DNA of 64,000 nucleotides from Cristatella mucedo. Lineage: Eukaryota > Bryozoa > Phylactolaemata > Cristatellidae. Made by a program: the position numbers and the translations under genes. This document shows, one piece after another, positions 12,015 to 23,094 of the stretch. Each line of letters opens with the position of its first letter. Position 1 is the first letter of the stretch. Location: NCBI GenBank assembly GCA_009760855.2, contig WPIO01000029.1:3936001-4000000 (forward strand), written 5' to 3'. A model generated the notes under the pieces. It did no database searches. It was not told the DNA's origin and worked only from the letters and a program-made list of their open reading frames with translations.

Positions 12015-12140
12015 TTAATACTTCGGATAGATAAGCCGGAGCAAGAGAATGAAGAAATCTTAAACTGAGTAAAAGACCTTGCAGTCGTGCAGTTTAGGAC
12101 CCTGTCTTGCTTAATTAGCAGCCTGTCTGTGCCGTAAACA
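12015..12140 (-). mobile_element. LINE-A fragment, very degenerate
   Basis: Short segment whose order of words (gagcaagagaatgaag, then accttgcagtcg, then ttgcttaattagcagcc) parallels the LINE-A region coding for the end of the HWLPVKQRIDFKVLSL domain on the minus strand. Low identity. It has no tail of its own and directly precedes the intact copy. Confidence 0.5.
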
Positions 12141-12179
12141 CAGCCTATTCGACAGTCGCAGAGGGCCTTCTCAATCCAG

Positions 12180-14416
12180 CACTAATAATAATAATAATAA
12201 TATTGCACTTGATAAAGCGCCCTCAGAGAACTTAATCTCTTTCTAGGCGCTTTAAATTTGCTGCAAAGTGATATGCAATAGAATAGTAAGTAAAATCATG
12301 CTTGAAAAACAAACAAAATAAATAATATGGTTAGGGGTTACATGCACAGGGTCAGCATGCAAATGTGGTTAGTGGCAGCATGCACAGTGTCAGCACGCAT
12401 AAGCACACCAATGACGAATCACAGGGACCCACTAAATGCTGTCCTAAATAGGTGTGTTTTTAAGTTTTTTTTAAATGTGGTCAGGTCAAGGGATGTTCTG
12501 ACGCAGGTCGGGAGGGAGTTCCAGGCTTTGGGAGCATACGAGCTAAATGCACGGTCTCCAAAGGATTTAAGGTTTGTACGAGGTATTTCCAGACTGTTGG
12601 ATTCCGAAAAGCGAGTGGTACGATGCTTGGCCTGATGGGGTAGTATATCTGAAAGATAGGCTGGAGCCATAGAATGAAGAGACCTAAAAGTGAGCGACAA
12701 AACCTTGAAGTCAATCCGTTGCCTCACTGGTAGCCAGTGCATGTCGGCGAGAAGTGGAGTAATGTGGCAACTGCGACGCTCACGACAGACAAGCCTAGCT
12801 GCAGAGTTTTGCACCAGCTGCAATCGCCTGATCGCACATGCTGGTAGGCCAGTAAGCAGTGAGTTGCAGAAGTCGAGACGAGATGTCACGAATGCATGGA
12901 CCAGCTTGGACGTGGTATCCTTATCTAAACAAGCCCTAATTTTAGCAATGTTATGAAGCTGAAAATAGGCAGATTTGACTGTGGAGCTGATGTGGTCGTC
13001 TAACGAGAGGTCGCTTTGGAATATGACACCTAGATATCGAGCTGATTCAACTGGAGATATGCTGGCAGAGCCAATTTTGAGAGACAGCCTTTCCAATTTC
13101 TGAATCACACTGGGTTTGCCCATAACTAGTAAGTTAGTTTTATCATCGTTTAGTTTTAGAAAATTTGCTGCCATCCATGTGTGGATGTCATCACTGCATG
13201 CAGCTAGTGAGTTGAGAGAATTTGAGGTGCTCGAAGGCTTGGAGGGATCAAAGCAAAGGTACAACTGAGTGTCATCCGCATAGAAGTGAAAGCCTAGATT
13301 GTGCTTGGCAATCACACCAGCAAGAGGGAGAGTATAAACGGTGAAAAGGACCGGACCTAGCACAGAGCCCTGAGGTACTCCATTTTTTAGAGGTACTTCA
13401 GATGATCTTTGTCCATTCACGTCAACACTCTGGAGTCTCCCACTGAGATAGGATCTGTACCACTGCAGAGCACTGCCAGTGATGCCCAGGCGTGATGAGA
13501 GGCGCTCTAGAAGTACTTTGTGATCGATGGTATCAAAAGCTGCCGAAAGATCGAGCAAAACAAGAAGAGACACTCTACCCATGTCTGCATTCCTAAGTAG
13601 GTCGTTGTATACCCGAAGCAATGCTGACTCTGTGGAGTGATTAGCTCTAAAGCCAGACTGGAACTTACTAGCAAGGTGTGAGGTTTCGATATACGAGTTC
13701 AGCTGGTCTGCCACGACCCGTTCCAGAGTCTTTGATAAGAATGGTAGAAGGGAGACTGGGCGGTAGTTGCTTAAGTTCTCTTGGTCTAGTGTAGCTTTCT
13801 TGAGAAGTGGCCTGACTACAGCTTTTTTGAAAGGTGCTGGGACCTGACCTGAGGCTAATGACATATTAATGATGTTGGTTATGCATGGCAGCAGCAGATC
13901 AATGCAACGTAGGAGCAGGACAGTGGGAATAGGGTCCAGTGGACTTGTTGTCTTCTTTGATTGAGATACGAGCTTTAGGACTAGATCACTAGTGACCTGC
14001 TTAAATGCAGACATTGAGGTGCAGCCAGGAACCGAGGAACAGCATTCTAGTGGGAAGGTTGTCATCACAGGGATGGATTCCCTGATCTTGTCTATCTTCT
14101 GCACAAAGAATCGAGAGAAGCGATCGGCTAGATCATCACAAGGATCATCAGGTAAGGAGCTAACCTGGGAACGGTTGAGGAGATGGTTTATTGTCGACAT
14201 CAGCATTTTTGGATTGTGCATCTGTGATTCAAAAATGTTTCTATAGAAGCTAGACTTGGCCTTTGCTAGGATCGATTGGTACGACCTACAGTAGTCTTCA
14301 TATGCCTGTCGATGGACAGTTAGTCCGGATCTTTTGAATGCCTTTTCAAGCTTTCGTTTAGTAGACTTGGCTAGTTTAATGTCTGGTAAAGCACTAGCCA
14401 TTGGATACCACTTCCT
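12180..14416 (-). mobile_element. LINE-A, best copy, 5'-truncated
   Basis: About 2.2 kb. It has an AAT-repeat tail (12182-12204 in plus-strand view), the 3' stem-loop (about 12216-12255), a 3' UTR of about 200 bases, and the 660-residue ORF below. The endonuclease domain expected upstream in an L2/CR1-type LINE is absent: just before the ATG the frame reads TRKWYP and then meets a TGA, after which the sequence no longer resembles a LINE. Insertion is probably recent, because the ORF has stayed open and the copy is very close to those at 30570-31597 and 45549-46250. Confidence 0.93.
12419..14401 (-). CDS. LINE-A ORF2 (reverse transcriptase part, 660 residues)
   Basis: Non-LTR retrotransposon reverse transcriptase of the L2/CR1 group, which makes cDNA directly at a nicked genomic target. 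Visible RT blocks in order are NYRPVSLL (about residue 212), the motif A region LLDLSAAFDTIDH with catalytic Asp 284, GVPQGSVLGP (about 341), the catalytic YADD (374-377, both aspartates present), NFLKLNDDKT (about 413) and RYLGV (about 455). A conserved C-terminal region follows, with HWLPVRQRIDF near 555 and SYAPKAWNSLP near 622, ending in TGA. There are no internal stops over 660 codons. The N-terminal endonuclease is missing, so this copy cannot be a complete autonomous element. The first Met may be internal to the original ORF, since the reading frame continues six codons upstream. The L2/CR1 assignment follows family knowledge. Current expression is not shown. Confidence 0.93.
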   Translation of the reverse strand: MASALPDIKLAKSTKRKLEKAFKRSGLTVHRQAYEDYCRSYQSILAKAKSSFYRNIFESQMHNPKMLMSTINHLLNRSQVSSLPDDPCDDLADRFSRFFVQKIDKIRESIPVMTTFPLECCSSVPGCTSMSAFKQVTSDLVLKLVSQSKKTTSPLDPIPTVLLLRCIDLLLPCITNIINMSLASGQVPAPFKKAVVRPLLKKATLDQENLSNYRPVSLLPFLSKTLERVVADQLNSYIETSHLASKFQSGFRANHSTESALLRVYNDLLRNADMGRVSLLVLLDLSAAFDTIDHKVLLERLSSRLGITGSALQWYRSYLSGRLQSVDVNGQRSSEVPLKNGVPQGSVLGPVLFTVYTLPLAGVIAKHNLGFHFYADDTQLYLCFDPSKPSSTSNSLNSLAACSDDIHTWMAANFLKLNDDKTNLLVMGKPSVIQKLERLSLKIGSASISPVESARYLGVIFQSDLSLDDHISSTVKSAYFQLHNIAKIRACLDKDTTSKLVHAFVTSRLDFCNSLLTGLPACAIRRLQLVQNSAARLVCRERRSCHITPLLADMHWLPVRQRIDFKVLSLTFRSLHSMAPAYLSDILPHQAKHRTTRFSESNSLEIPRTNLKSFGDRAFSSYAPKAWNSLPTCVRTSLDLTTFKKNLKTHLFRTAFSGSL

Positions 14417-16063
14417 AGTTCAAAGCCCAAAGTAATGCTGAATAAATGTTACTTTGGGTGTCTCATTATGAACTTACATACATTGTTGATGACGACATAT
14501 CAGTTTCAATAGTCAGTTCTAATAGGTTATAATTCAGCGACCGCAAATAATCTCTAGGGCTGTTATAATCTTGCCGATGTAGTATGCAAAAGTTTCAAAG
14601 TTCATCTACATTCAAGAGCTCTGCCGAATGCGGATAATTCATCGCTATTTTATTTCTAATACTCTACAATATTTAAAGGAAACTAAATGCATAGCATCTG
14701 TTTCTCACAGAATCTCTTAGTCTACGTGAATAGTTTTGTATAGGCTTATTCGTGCCTCAATTCCTATTATTCCTAAGTAGTCGGCTCGCATCCTATTCAG
14801 CCTACGTGTATCCGTGCTAAGAAAAAGATTATTTTGTTCACGTAAGGCCAGTGAAAATTCAAAATTATTTTCATTATTATTATTATTATTATTCGTTTGG
14901 TCGTAAGAAGTAACTCTATGAAGTTGAAGGAATGATTAGGGGATGCCGCGAAAAGCGTGGAAGCATCTTCGAAAGCCTTTGTTGGTGCACAGCAAGAATT
15001 GCAAGAAATCGCTGCGAAGAACGCAAGAAATCGCTGCGTAGAACTCCGAGGCTCCGAATAGTAATGCTGGCTGTGACGTGATGGAAACTGCAGTCTGGCA
15101 GCCAGCATGCGAATTCGCGAATTCATTAGCCTGACCCCCCAGGATGAGCCTACTTCAGACCATCGGTATACATTGGTGGATTTGGGAGCAAAGACTAAGG
15201 ACCGTGGATCGCTGCTGGCCAAATATTTGGACTCCTCGTCGGGCGAAGCGCTAGCTTTTTTTTTTAAGAACAACAGCAAACCGCGGTCTTTCTCTTTTGT
15301 GTCTCCCTGATAGGCAGCATTGCAAGGCAGGAAATCGCTGGCTTATTCGTACGATATGGATTGCGCCCGCATTTGGAGCGTAGTGGGAGTGACTAAAGAA
15401 TGTGGAGCCGACGATTCCTTCGGATACAAGCGCGTCGCAGAATCTCATGCTTACGACGACGCGAAAGGGTGCGTTGCTTCTGCTGGCCGTACGAGGAGCC
15501 CAAAAATGGCCCACTGCCGGTCTCTGATGGCGGCGCTGTCGTCGACTTGCGGCCTGGATGGAGGTAATCATTAGTAACTCGGCCGCAGTGGTCGATAACT
15601 GCTGATCAAATCAGAGAAATCCAGCGAGACCATGCGATACTGCGATGGTCTCGCTGCCACGAATTAATATCGGCGTCTATGGGAGTCCACGAGTTCCACA
15701 TTGGGCGTCCTATTAATTCGATCGCTATCTAGGTCAGGTTCTGTTTCGTCATGTTGTCATGATATGATTTGAAATTTTCCGAGATCCCGTTCGCAATTTA
15801 AAAGAGCAAAGTTACGCATCCTATTCACCAAAATAAGTTGGTATTTTCTTACTGTTATAGTGCTTTTCAACTATCAAAGATAAGACTAAGATCCACTTTA
15901 AGCATTTTTATTCGCCTTATAAATTATGCCTTAGAAAGTACATGTTTATGAATATCTGCATGCTTACTTCATGTGCGTGCCGTTATTTCAGCATGAGCTC
16001 CCGAGCCAGCAGCCACTGAAGCTACTCCAGCTCTTAATGCCTATACTATCCGATACGACCATG
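14417..16063. other. No supported gene; ATT run inside
   Basis: A (ATT)7 run lies at about 14874-14893. A 160-codon minus-strand frame at 14797-15279 runs through it, giving poly-Ile, and overlaps opposing plus frames at 15107-15310 and 15320-15574; I take these as chance. Weak LINE-like words occur near 14670-14740. Otherwise nothing was recognised. Confidence 0.35.
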
Positions 16064-16655
16064 CATAATAATAACAATACATTTGTATAGCGCACTCAGA
16101 GAACTTAGTCTCTTTCTAGGCACTTTACAGATGTTGTACAGAAAGCATTACTGAATGATTGGTGGTAACATCCGTAAGCAGCAGGAATAGTTTAAGTAGG
16201 TACATGCACACGAAGGATGAATCACAAAGACCCACCAAATGCTGTAACAAACAAGGGCGTTTTAAGCTTTTTTGAAATGTCGTCGTGTCAGGGGACGTTA
16301 TGTAGTGATTCAATAGTGAGTTCCAGGATTTGGGTGCATAGAAACTAAGCGCACGGTCTCCAAAGGTTTTGAGGTACGAGCGAGGTATGGCTAAACGATT
16401 CGAGTCAGAACGGCGGCTTGTACGATTCTTTGCCTAGTGCGGGTGTAGTTCTGATAGGTATCTTAGAGCCAGAAAATGAAGGGACCTAAAAGGAAGGGAC
16501 ATAACCTTGAAGTCGATACGCTGCTTGACTGGTAGCCAGTGCAGGTCTGCGAGAAACAGGTGTGATATGGCATCCGCGGCTTAACCAAAGTCTGCATTCC
16601 TGAGAAGGTCTTTATACACCCTAAACAATGCTGACTCCGTGGAGTAGCTCTAAAC
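16064..16655 (-). mobile_element. LINE-A copy with internal deletion, host of the hAT insertion
   Basis: Tail and 3' stem-loop at 16064-16130, then the 3' UTR and the coding region for the C-terminal FGDRAFSSY...AWNSL segment and the SRRCHI-type region up to about 16577. Here the copy jumps by several hundred bases to the RT segment coding for NADFGRVSLL and the start of NHSTESALL (16580-16655). It is interrupted at 16656 by a transposon end. The block between 16577 and 16580 is an internal deletion relative to the 12180 copy. Confidence 0.82.
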
Positions 16656-17890
16656 CAGAGGTCGACAAACTTTTTGGACTGTTACGCCATTTCAGGAGTT
16701 CAAGTAAGTACACTAGGCCAGAAGGAACAATGTGTCCAAGGAAATGTTTTTCATTCAAAAGTATAGTTTGCTCAATGGGAAACATGATGGTGCATGTTCT
16801 TAGAGAAGGCAACAATATCAGGCTCTAATGATGAGGAGTTCGGCAGCAGAATGTCATTAAGGTGATTGAGCTGAGAGAGCAGCTTGTTCTTACAAAACTT
16901 CATCTTGGAGAGCAGCTGCTCGCAGGAATAAGCGCAGCCAAACATTGCGATCCCACGCTTGGCACGGGCTAGCAACATTGGAAACTGAGCCTATGGCAGC
17001 TGACAGTAGAAGTCAATGAGAGCAGTGCAAGGAGTAAACTTGGACAAGAGACCGTCCGAAGACTGTAGCTCAATCAACTCCAATTACACATCGGAGGGGG
17101 CGTCGTCATAATGAAAGGCAAAAGGAGCGCTGGCGAGTTTGCACTCCTGAGAATGAGAGCGCACATCAGTGAAGCTCGAAGAGAATTCATTCCGTAGGGT
17201 TGACAGCACAATGACGTATTCTTCGGCATGAACGAGAGCTGCATCACACAAGGTGAGGTGCGGAAATGGATATAGTCGCCCTTATACAACTGTTTCTCTC
17301 GTAGAACCCACTTTGTTTCGAATCCCCGCACGTGGGCTTCCATGTTCATGATCAGCACGTCACGTCCTTGCAGCTTCAGGTTAAGCTCGTTAAAGTAAGA
17401 GCTGATATCAGTGAGGAAACCGAACCGACAAAGCCAAACCTCGTCAGAAAACATTTCAAAGCCATTGAGGCCCCTCTCACAGACGAAGGAAACAATCTCG
17501 TGGCGGAGGGCAAACACGAGCGCATGACGTTGCCACGACTGAGCTAGCGAACCTCAGTGTGGTAAAGTAGATCGCCGTAATCAGCCCCTGCAGCTTCGCA
17601 GATATGCTTGAAGATGCGGTGGTTGAGAGGACGAGCGAGCACTGCGTTCACTAGCTTCACCACAATAGACACAACGTCCTTCATGCCTGCCGCTTTGGTA
17701 CACAACGCCCCCTGGTGGTGAATGATGCAGCGAACCTTGCGTGTCTCCCGCCCACAGCCCAAAGAGCGGCAGTGGTCGGCCAGTAGCTGCTGCTAAAGTC
17801 CTTTGGTAGATCCAGCAACAATGGCAGGTGCACCGTCAGTAGTTACTGACGACGAGCTTTGACAGGTCGAAACCACTCAAAGCCTGCAGG
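16656..17890 (-). mobile_element. hAT-family DNA transposon remnant
   Basis: The right end starts CAGAGGTCGACAAACTTTTT, a typical hAT terminal-inverted-repeat sequence, next to CTCTAAAC, a candidate 8-base target duplication that lies in LINE-A sequence. The body is a decayed minus-strand transposase. The other end was lost where a LINE-A 3' fragment begins at about 17891, so the second repeat and the matching duplication cannot be checked. Class II cut-and-paste element, now immobile. Confidence 0.8.
16770..17885 (-). pseudogene. hAT transposase, decayed
   Basis: Transposase of the hAT superfamily, resembling the Charlie/ZBED5/GTF2IRD2 branch. From the N-terminal side on the minus strand I see VTTDGAPAIVAGSTKGL-like coding at about 17790-17850, RCIIHHQGALCTKA with the conserved His-x-x-Ala-Leu region at about 17700-17735, DYGDLLYHTEVR at about 17547-17580, the FLTDISSYFNELNLKLQGRD region at about 17340-17415, and the C-terminal dimerisation segment (CSYSCEQLLSKMKFCKNKL-like, then SSLEPDI) at about 16790-16950. 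At least two frame changes and several stops separate these blocks. The N-terminal BED finger is missing. The product cannot be made in one piece. Confidence 0.8.
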
Positions 17891-18358
17891 AGACTCCCCC
17901 ATCTGGCCAAACATCGTACCACCCGCTTTTCGGAATTGAACAGTCTACAAATACCCCGTACAAACCTCAAATCCTTTGGAGACCGTGCATTTAGTTCGTA
18001 TGCTCCCCAAAGCCTGGAACTCCCTCCCGACCTGCGTCAGAACATCCCCTGACCTGACCACATTTAAAAAGAATTTAAAAACACACCTATTTAGGGCAGC
18101 ATTTAGTGGGTCCCTGTGATTCGTCCTTGATGTCCTTATGCGTGCTGACACTGTGCATGCTGCCGCTAACCGAATTTGCATGCTGACCCTGTGCATGTCA
18201 CCCCTAACCATGTTATTTCATTTGTCTGTTTATCAAGAATGATTTTACTCACCATTCAATTGCGTTTCCCTTTGCAGCAGATGTAAAGCGCCTAGAGAGA
18301 GATTGAGTTCTCTGAGGGCGCTTTATCAAGTGAATTATTATTATTATTATTATTACAC
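17891..18358 (+). mobile_element. LINE-A 3' end copy
   Basis: Sense-strand fragment starting in the KHRTTRFSE-coding region, with the last ~60 codons of the ORF (frame broken once by an extra C in the CTCCCCAAAGCC stretch), the TGA stop, a full 3' UTR, the stem-loop and an (ATT)n tail at 18337-18355. It truncates the hAT element on its 5' side. With the copy at 16064 it forms a head-to-head pair around the hAT remnant. Confidence 0.88.
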
Positions 18359-18399
18359 TTGAAAGGACAACCATACAAGATTCATGACTTGCTGACTTA

Positions 18400-19645
18400 C
18401 TGGTTCCCGAAACCATGAGTACATAGTAGAATCGCTGAAGCGAAATTCAAAAAATGTCTATATCGTCAAGAACTGCAATCTCTTAAACCACTCGAGCGAT
18501 CCAAGCCGCCTAGAGGGTCTTCTTCCACTATCTTTGTACTGAGGATAGACAAGCTTAGAGAGATCGACCCCAGTGCAACATTCCTACTGTACTTAGACCT
18601 CCCTTTCCTAGCTCAACTCCGATATACACTTTCAAGCATACCCCAGCTGAATTATTCTCGAAGATCATATTTATAAATAAGAACTATAAGAATGGATGGA
18701 GCGAGACTATGCGTATTGAACTATTACCTGCTGGTGCTGCTAACCATAAACAACTAAACCATTATGAATATGTCATTAGTCTATTGTTTACCCCCATCAT
18801 TTAAGAGGCAGTTTTCAGCACTCATCAAGGAACCGACACGAGACCAGCATTCTTGAGCGACTTCAGCCCAATCCCTCTCCAGCAACATTCAAATAAAAGA
18901 AGCTCGAAAGAGTATGATAAATTCTCTAAAATCTTAAATTAAAACATCAAACCAATCGAGTACGTTCCAATCAGAATGTAGAGCTAATCCCTTTACAGAG
19001 TGAGTGCTACTGCGAGCAGAATCAGCACTACTGCGGGCGTATAACAAACAACTTTTTTCAACTAATTAAAGCTGGATCGGTCCGCAACGTTATGTGCCAT
19101 CTATCTCCACAGCCTTCTTGAGCGTCTATCGTCTCGCCTGGGCATCACGGGTATTTAGAATAATATGCTCTAGTTCTTATCTTGCGAAGTGATTTCACGA
19201 GGAGCATAGATGTCAACAGCTAACGGTTATCCGGTAAGCATTTCAAGTAGTTGCACTCATTCTTGATCCACTTATTTTCAAAATGTAACCTCTATTCTCT
19301 TCCAGGTGTAATCCCCAAGCATCAGGCTTCCATTTTATGCCGATGAGATCAGAGTCTTCGATTTCTTTGCCTTAGTCGTAGTACCGAATTGTTTATCTCT
19401 TCCGGCGCTCCAGCACCCGTAACTATCTCGACTTCCTCGCTGCTTGTGTAGTCGGCATTGATAGTTGGGCGGCAGCTAACTTTATCAAATTGAATGACTA
19501 TAAGATCAGATAAATAGTTGTGTGCAAATCTAGTCACTTGTGAACTAGAAAGCATAGTCCTAAATTTAGGCTCAGCCAAAATATGCCCAGTAGTCTCTGC
19601 TGCTGGAATCTGCGAGGCGTGTTCCACAATTACCAACTTACGTCC
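18400..19645 (+). mobile_element. LINE-A-like copy, very degenerate RT
   Basis: The order of RT words on the plus strand matches LINE-A. A pre-RT segment (ggatagacaagcttagagag at ~18541) is followed by the LLERLSSRLGIT block at ~19115-19155, a decayed GVPQGSVLGP region at ~19240-19280, FHFYADE (the YADD motif with a changed second Asp) at ~19330-19350, and NFIKLNDYK at ~19477-19505. There are many stops. The flanking 5' boundary is uncertain. Confidence 0.6.
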
Positions 19646-19741
19646 ATGGTAAAGTCTGCCAACTTTCATCTATAAACAGTGCAAAAGTTCAGACGTGTCT
19701 AGATGAGCATAATAAAGCCAATGTATGCATTGCATTATGAC

Positions 19742-19910
19742 ACTAAATTATTTAATACCCTCTTTTGTATAACTACAGAAGAGCCTTTACTTCTTTCGCC
19801 ACCGCTTGTAGAGGCGATAAAGGATTGCCCACCACAGGATTCGAACCCACGACCTCGGGACCGAGGCCGTGAAAAGCAACCACCTTATCTAGTGTGCCAT
19901 CACTGCTCAC
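19742..19910 (-). mobile_element. SINE-B copy
   Basis: Well preserved. On the minus strand the head has a box A region (GATGGCACACTAGATAAGGTG) and a box B GTGGGTTCGAATCCTG, then the 'GGGCAATCCTTTATCGCC' body and an end at GAGGGTATTAAA. Non-coding, presumably transcribed by RNA polymerase III when active. Confidence 0.88.
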
Positions 19911-22049
19911 CAACCCCATCTAGCATTTTGTAACTACGACCAGCTCACGGCTTCTGGACTCGTTTCGCTGAGTCATAGTAGTTCCGTCACGGAAGACGAC
20001 GCTGCGCCATCATGCCGCTTGACAGAAGTTCGCCGTCTTGCTGCATGACTGACTTTATCGCTTTAATTAGCAAGAGATTCTGTAACAGACTTCCTGCGAC
20101 TCACCCAGCAGAGCTTCCTGTCTGCATAAACGAGATGCTTACCGGCGGTTCGACACTCAGCAGCGCTGCTTGTCCGCAGCAGCCGTAGCGTCAAATCACG
20201 TCTGTCCGGCTACTACAAGCTTCGTAGCAGCAGCAGCGAGCAGCAACTTGAAGGTCCAGTCACTTCGCGTTTAGGTCCCTTCGTTCTCTTACAGTGACTA
20301 AGCGACTGAGATGCTTACTACTAAGGCTTTGGCCTCGTAATACCGCACTACTACCTGCGACTCTTGTTGTTCAGCTGTGCCACCTCGCGCCACCTCGAGA
20401 TCCCCGGAGTTCGTGCTTACGACTAGGCGCTCGCAAAGCCTGAAACTCGCTGCAGAGTGACATCGAGACATCTCTGATTGGACAGCAGCTAAAGCGAAGC
20501 CGAGCGTTCGGAGCCTTCGGGCAGCTTACCGACTTTCAACTCGAAAACCGCCATAGCAGGGTCGACACCACGAAATTTCAAAAGCGCTGTCCTCCCGAGG
20601 GTAAACTCGCTCCCGCTGACTTCATACGTAGTGGCGCGCCGAATCCTTTCGAAACCTTTCCGGTGGGCCCGTGCACAGTGCACCGAGTGCCCCTCGAGCG
20701 CACGCGCCAATCGCATGCGAGTCAGCCCCAGCCTGTGCGTCGCAACCGCATGCGCCCGCCTCACCTCGCTTTTAATGATGGACGTACGCTCGCTCTTTGG
20801 GCAACAGCTGCATTCTGCATTAGCGGGGTAATGCGTAAAGAATTTGCGTCTAGCAATAACCGCCGAGACCTCCTGAACAATTGCAGGGACGCCAAAACTC
20901 GCTGTACAGCAATCGTACATCTGCGAGCTTGTCCGTCAATGATAGACGCCGCCTTAGAGGCGACCGAAAGGAATTCGCGAAGTCGTCGCCTAGCAGAAGA
21001 GAGCTGGCGGAGTGCTGTCGCGGCAGCGCAATGGCCACGAAAGACATCTCCCCCGCGATGAGCCGGAGAGGCTCTTGATTGGTAGTGACCGGTAATAGCT
21101 TCGCTCTGCAATCAATAGTCGATAGCGGTCGTCGCCGCCAGCTGACGGTGCGGTCGGCGGCTGCGGCTGCGGCGCTGGCGACCGCTGGTTAGTACTGCAG
21201 CTCGGCGACTTGGCGCCGGCGGCAGACGAGCGCACGCTGCGTAGCCGAGGCTCTGCCACCGCCACCGCTGATGGCGGTGGCAGAGAGCGATACGGGCTAG
21301 AACGCGCCCCTCCGCTCCCATTCTCCAAAACGAGACAAGCTACGAGTTCGAGGTCGAGTCTTTTCTCGAGGCGGAGGCTTTCGAAAATCGGCGACTCGCA
21401 GTGCGGCTTCGGCGGCGGCTGTGGTATTCGCATTGTCGTCTGCTGTCGTTGATCACGAATTCTTTCGCCTGCAGCTTAGCTGACCGGCGAAGCAGAGCTC
21501 CCGCCAAGCCAGGCTGCAGCCCCGCGAGATCGCACGCCAAGCTTGGCCATTTGCCGTTGCGGCCATTTGCTCAGCCCGCCTTCCCGACACGGCGCTCGGA
21601 GCGTTAACCAACAGATTTGCTGCAGCAGTCAACAGATTGTCGGCGCGATTGAGCGCCCTCCTCCGCCCTCGGGGGGCGGGGAGTACGAAAGACCGAGCCT
21701 CGCATCCTCAGTGTGCGCCTCCTTAGCGGACTGCCGGCGGAGAGAGGGCGTGCGCCACCTAAGCGGACTGCCGGGTCAACCGTGCGAAGGTCACACCTGC
21801 TCCTTCAAGCGCCCTCTGCGCCGCCTCCGACGGCTGCTGCTCCAGAGTACGTGAGGCGAGAGCGAAGTTGGTTGACGTCTGCCGCCACCCGCCGACGGGA
21901 CTGTAGATTTAATATAAACGATATAGAGGGATACCGCGGAATACCTCGCTCGCGATACTGAGCAATGCTCGAGAATGCAAAGGACTTCGCTGGGCGTCCA
22001 CAGTCCCTTCTCGACGTAGCAGTCTGAAGCCGCGGGAGCACGGGTGACA

Positions 22050-22133
22050 AGGTTAAGCGCCTAGAAAGAGAAGGAGTTCTCTGAGGGCACTTTATCATCT
22101 GCATTATTATTAATATTGTTATTATTATTAAGG
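22050..22133 (+). mobile_element. LINE-A 3' tail fragment
   Basis: Begins at the stem-loop (AAGCGCCTAGAAAGAGA) and ends in an ATT-type tail. Only ~80 bases of the element are present. It is followed almost directly by a SINE-B in the opposite orientation. Confidence 0.85.
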
Positions 22134-22137
22134 TTGA

Positions 22138-22306
22138 TTCCGATTCAACTGATTCAACAGCCTCATTTATATAGCGACAGAAGAGGCTTCGAGGCCATCA
22201 GCCCGCCCGCAGCAGGCAATACAGGATTGTCTGCTGCAGCACTCGAATCCTCGACCTAGTTCGTGAAGTGTAAGCACCTTAACCCTACGTTAAGACCCAG
22301 GGGCAA
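22138..22306 (-). mobile_element. SINE-B copy
   Basis: Starts (plus-strand view) with CTGATTCAACAGCCTC, the family's 3' end. It contains the tRNA-like segment with box B GATTCGAGTGC near 22238 and ends near the A-box region around 22290. It lies next to the LINE-A tail in the AT-rich patch of an otherwise CpG-rich area. Confidence 0.82.
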
Positions 22307-22824
22307 TGATGATAGCACAGCGAGCGCTATGCTCGCTCGATGCTATGCTTAGCTCGCGAGCTTCGATCCGAACTCCGTGCCACGGTTCGATCGAATTCCT
22401 TCCTAAGAAGCGAGAGGCATTTCTCGTGACGCCGCCGCGTCGCATTACGGAGGCATCGCGGTGACCAGCCGTGGCATTGCGGTAAGCGGCGAGGTCTTCG
22501 GAGCGTCAGGGAAAGACCCGAGCTGAGCATGCCGGGTGCGTCGCGAACTGCGAAGGTCGGTCGGTGCGTCCAGGAGTAGTCATGATGCATCGCGTAGGCG
22601 TGTTCGCACTAATGGCAAGACGTCCGCGGCCGAAGCCTATACTGCTGACGTGCGTCCGATGTAACTACGACGGCTCTCGGTCGGCGAGCGAGGTCCGGGC
22701 GGGTGGCTTTATCGGGCTGGAGACTTTAAGCCGCCGCCGCCACCGCGCGGCAACTGCGGCCGCCACGCAAGCGAGTTCTTCACCTTCGCTCCTGTGCAGT
22801 CCACACCAGGCGAGGAATACAGAA

Positions 22825-22896
22825 TTGTAAAGCGCCTAAAAATAGACTGAGCTCTCTCTCAGGGCGCTTTATCGAATGTATTATAATTATTATTCG
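22825..22896 (+). mobile_element. LINE-A 3' tail fragment
   Basis: Only the 3' stem-loop (with CTAAAAATAGACTGAGCTCTCTCTC in place of the usual inner loop) and a short AT tail remain, embedded in CpG-rich DNA. Confidence 0.8.
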
Positions 22897-22904
22897 CGGC
22901 AGTT

Positions 22905-22936
22905 CGTTCTCCACCGGCAGCGTCCGGTGGAGAACG
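22905..22936. repeat. Perfect 13-bp inverted repeat
   Basis: Arms CGTTCTCCACCGG and CCGGTGGAGAACG, separated by the six bases CAGCGT. It can form a strong hairpin or cruciform. It lies just after a LINE-A tail and is not part of the LINE-A consensus. Confidence 0.9.
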
Positions 22937-23094
22937 CTAAGGGTGCTCAAGAGCCCTTTCTTTGGCAGCTGCAGCCGCAGAAGGGGCAGCGACGGCGTGG
23001 AGCAGACAACTTCGCGCGTCTGCGAAAGCGCCCGCGGCGGCCGTCTGCTGCGGCTGCGCGTCGACACGCTGCGCGCGTGGGCCGCTACTGGTCA

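Noticed and set aside
12327-12635. Plus-strand frames antisense to LINE-A copies (also at 12690, 31086, 45469, 45796)
   Set aside because: Shadows of the LINE-A ORF. They recur at every LINE-A copy because the antisense of the conserved C-terminal region happens to be open.
14797-15279. A 160-codon minus-strand frame
   Set aside because: It includes poly-Ile from an ATT run and overlaps opposing frames; no known motif.
20489-22104. Several overlapping frames of 80-147 codons on both strands
   Set aside because: High GC lowers stop frequency, all frames overlap one another, and none shows a domain or a convincing start and splice context.
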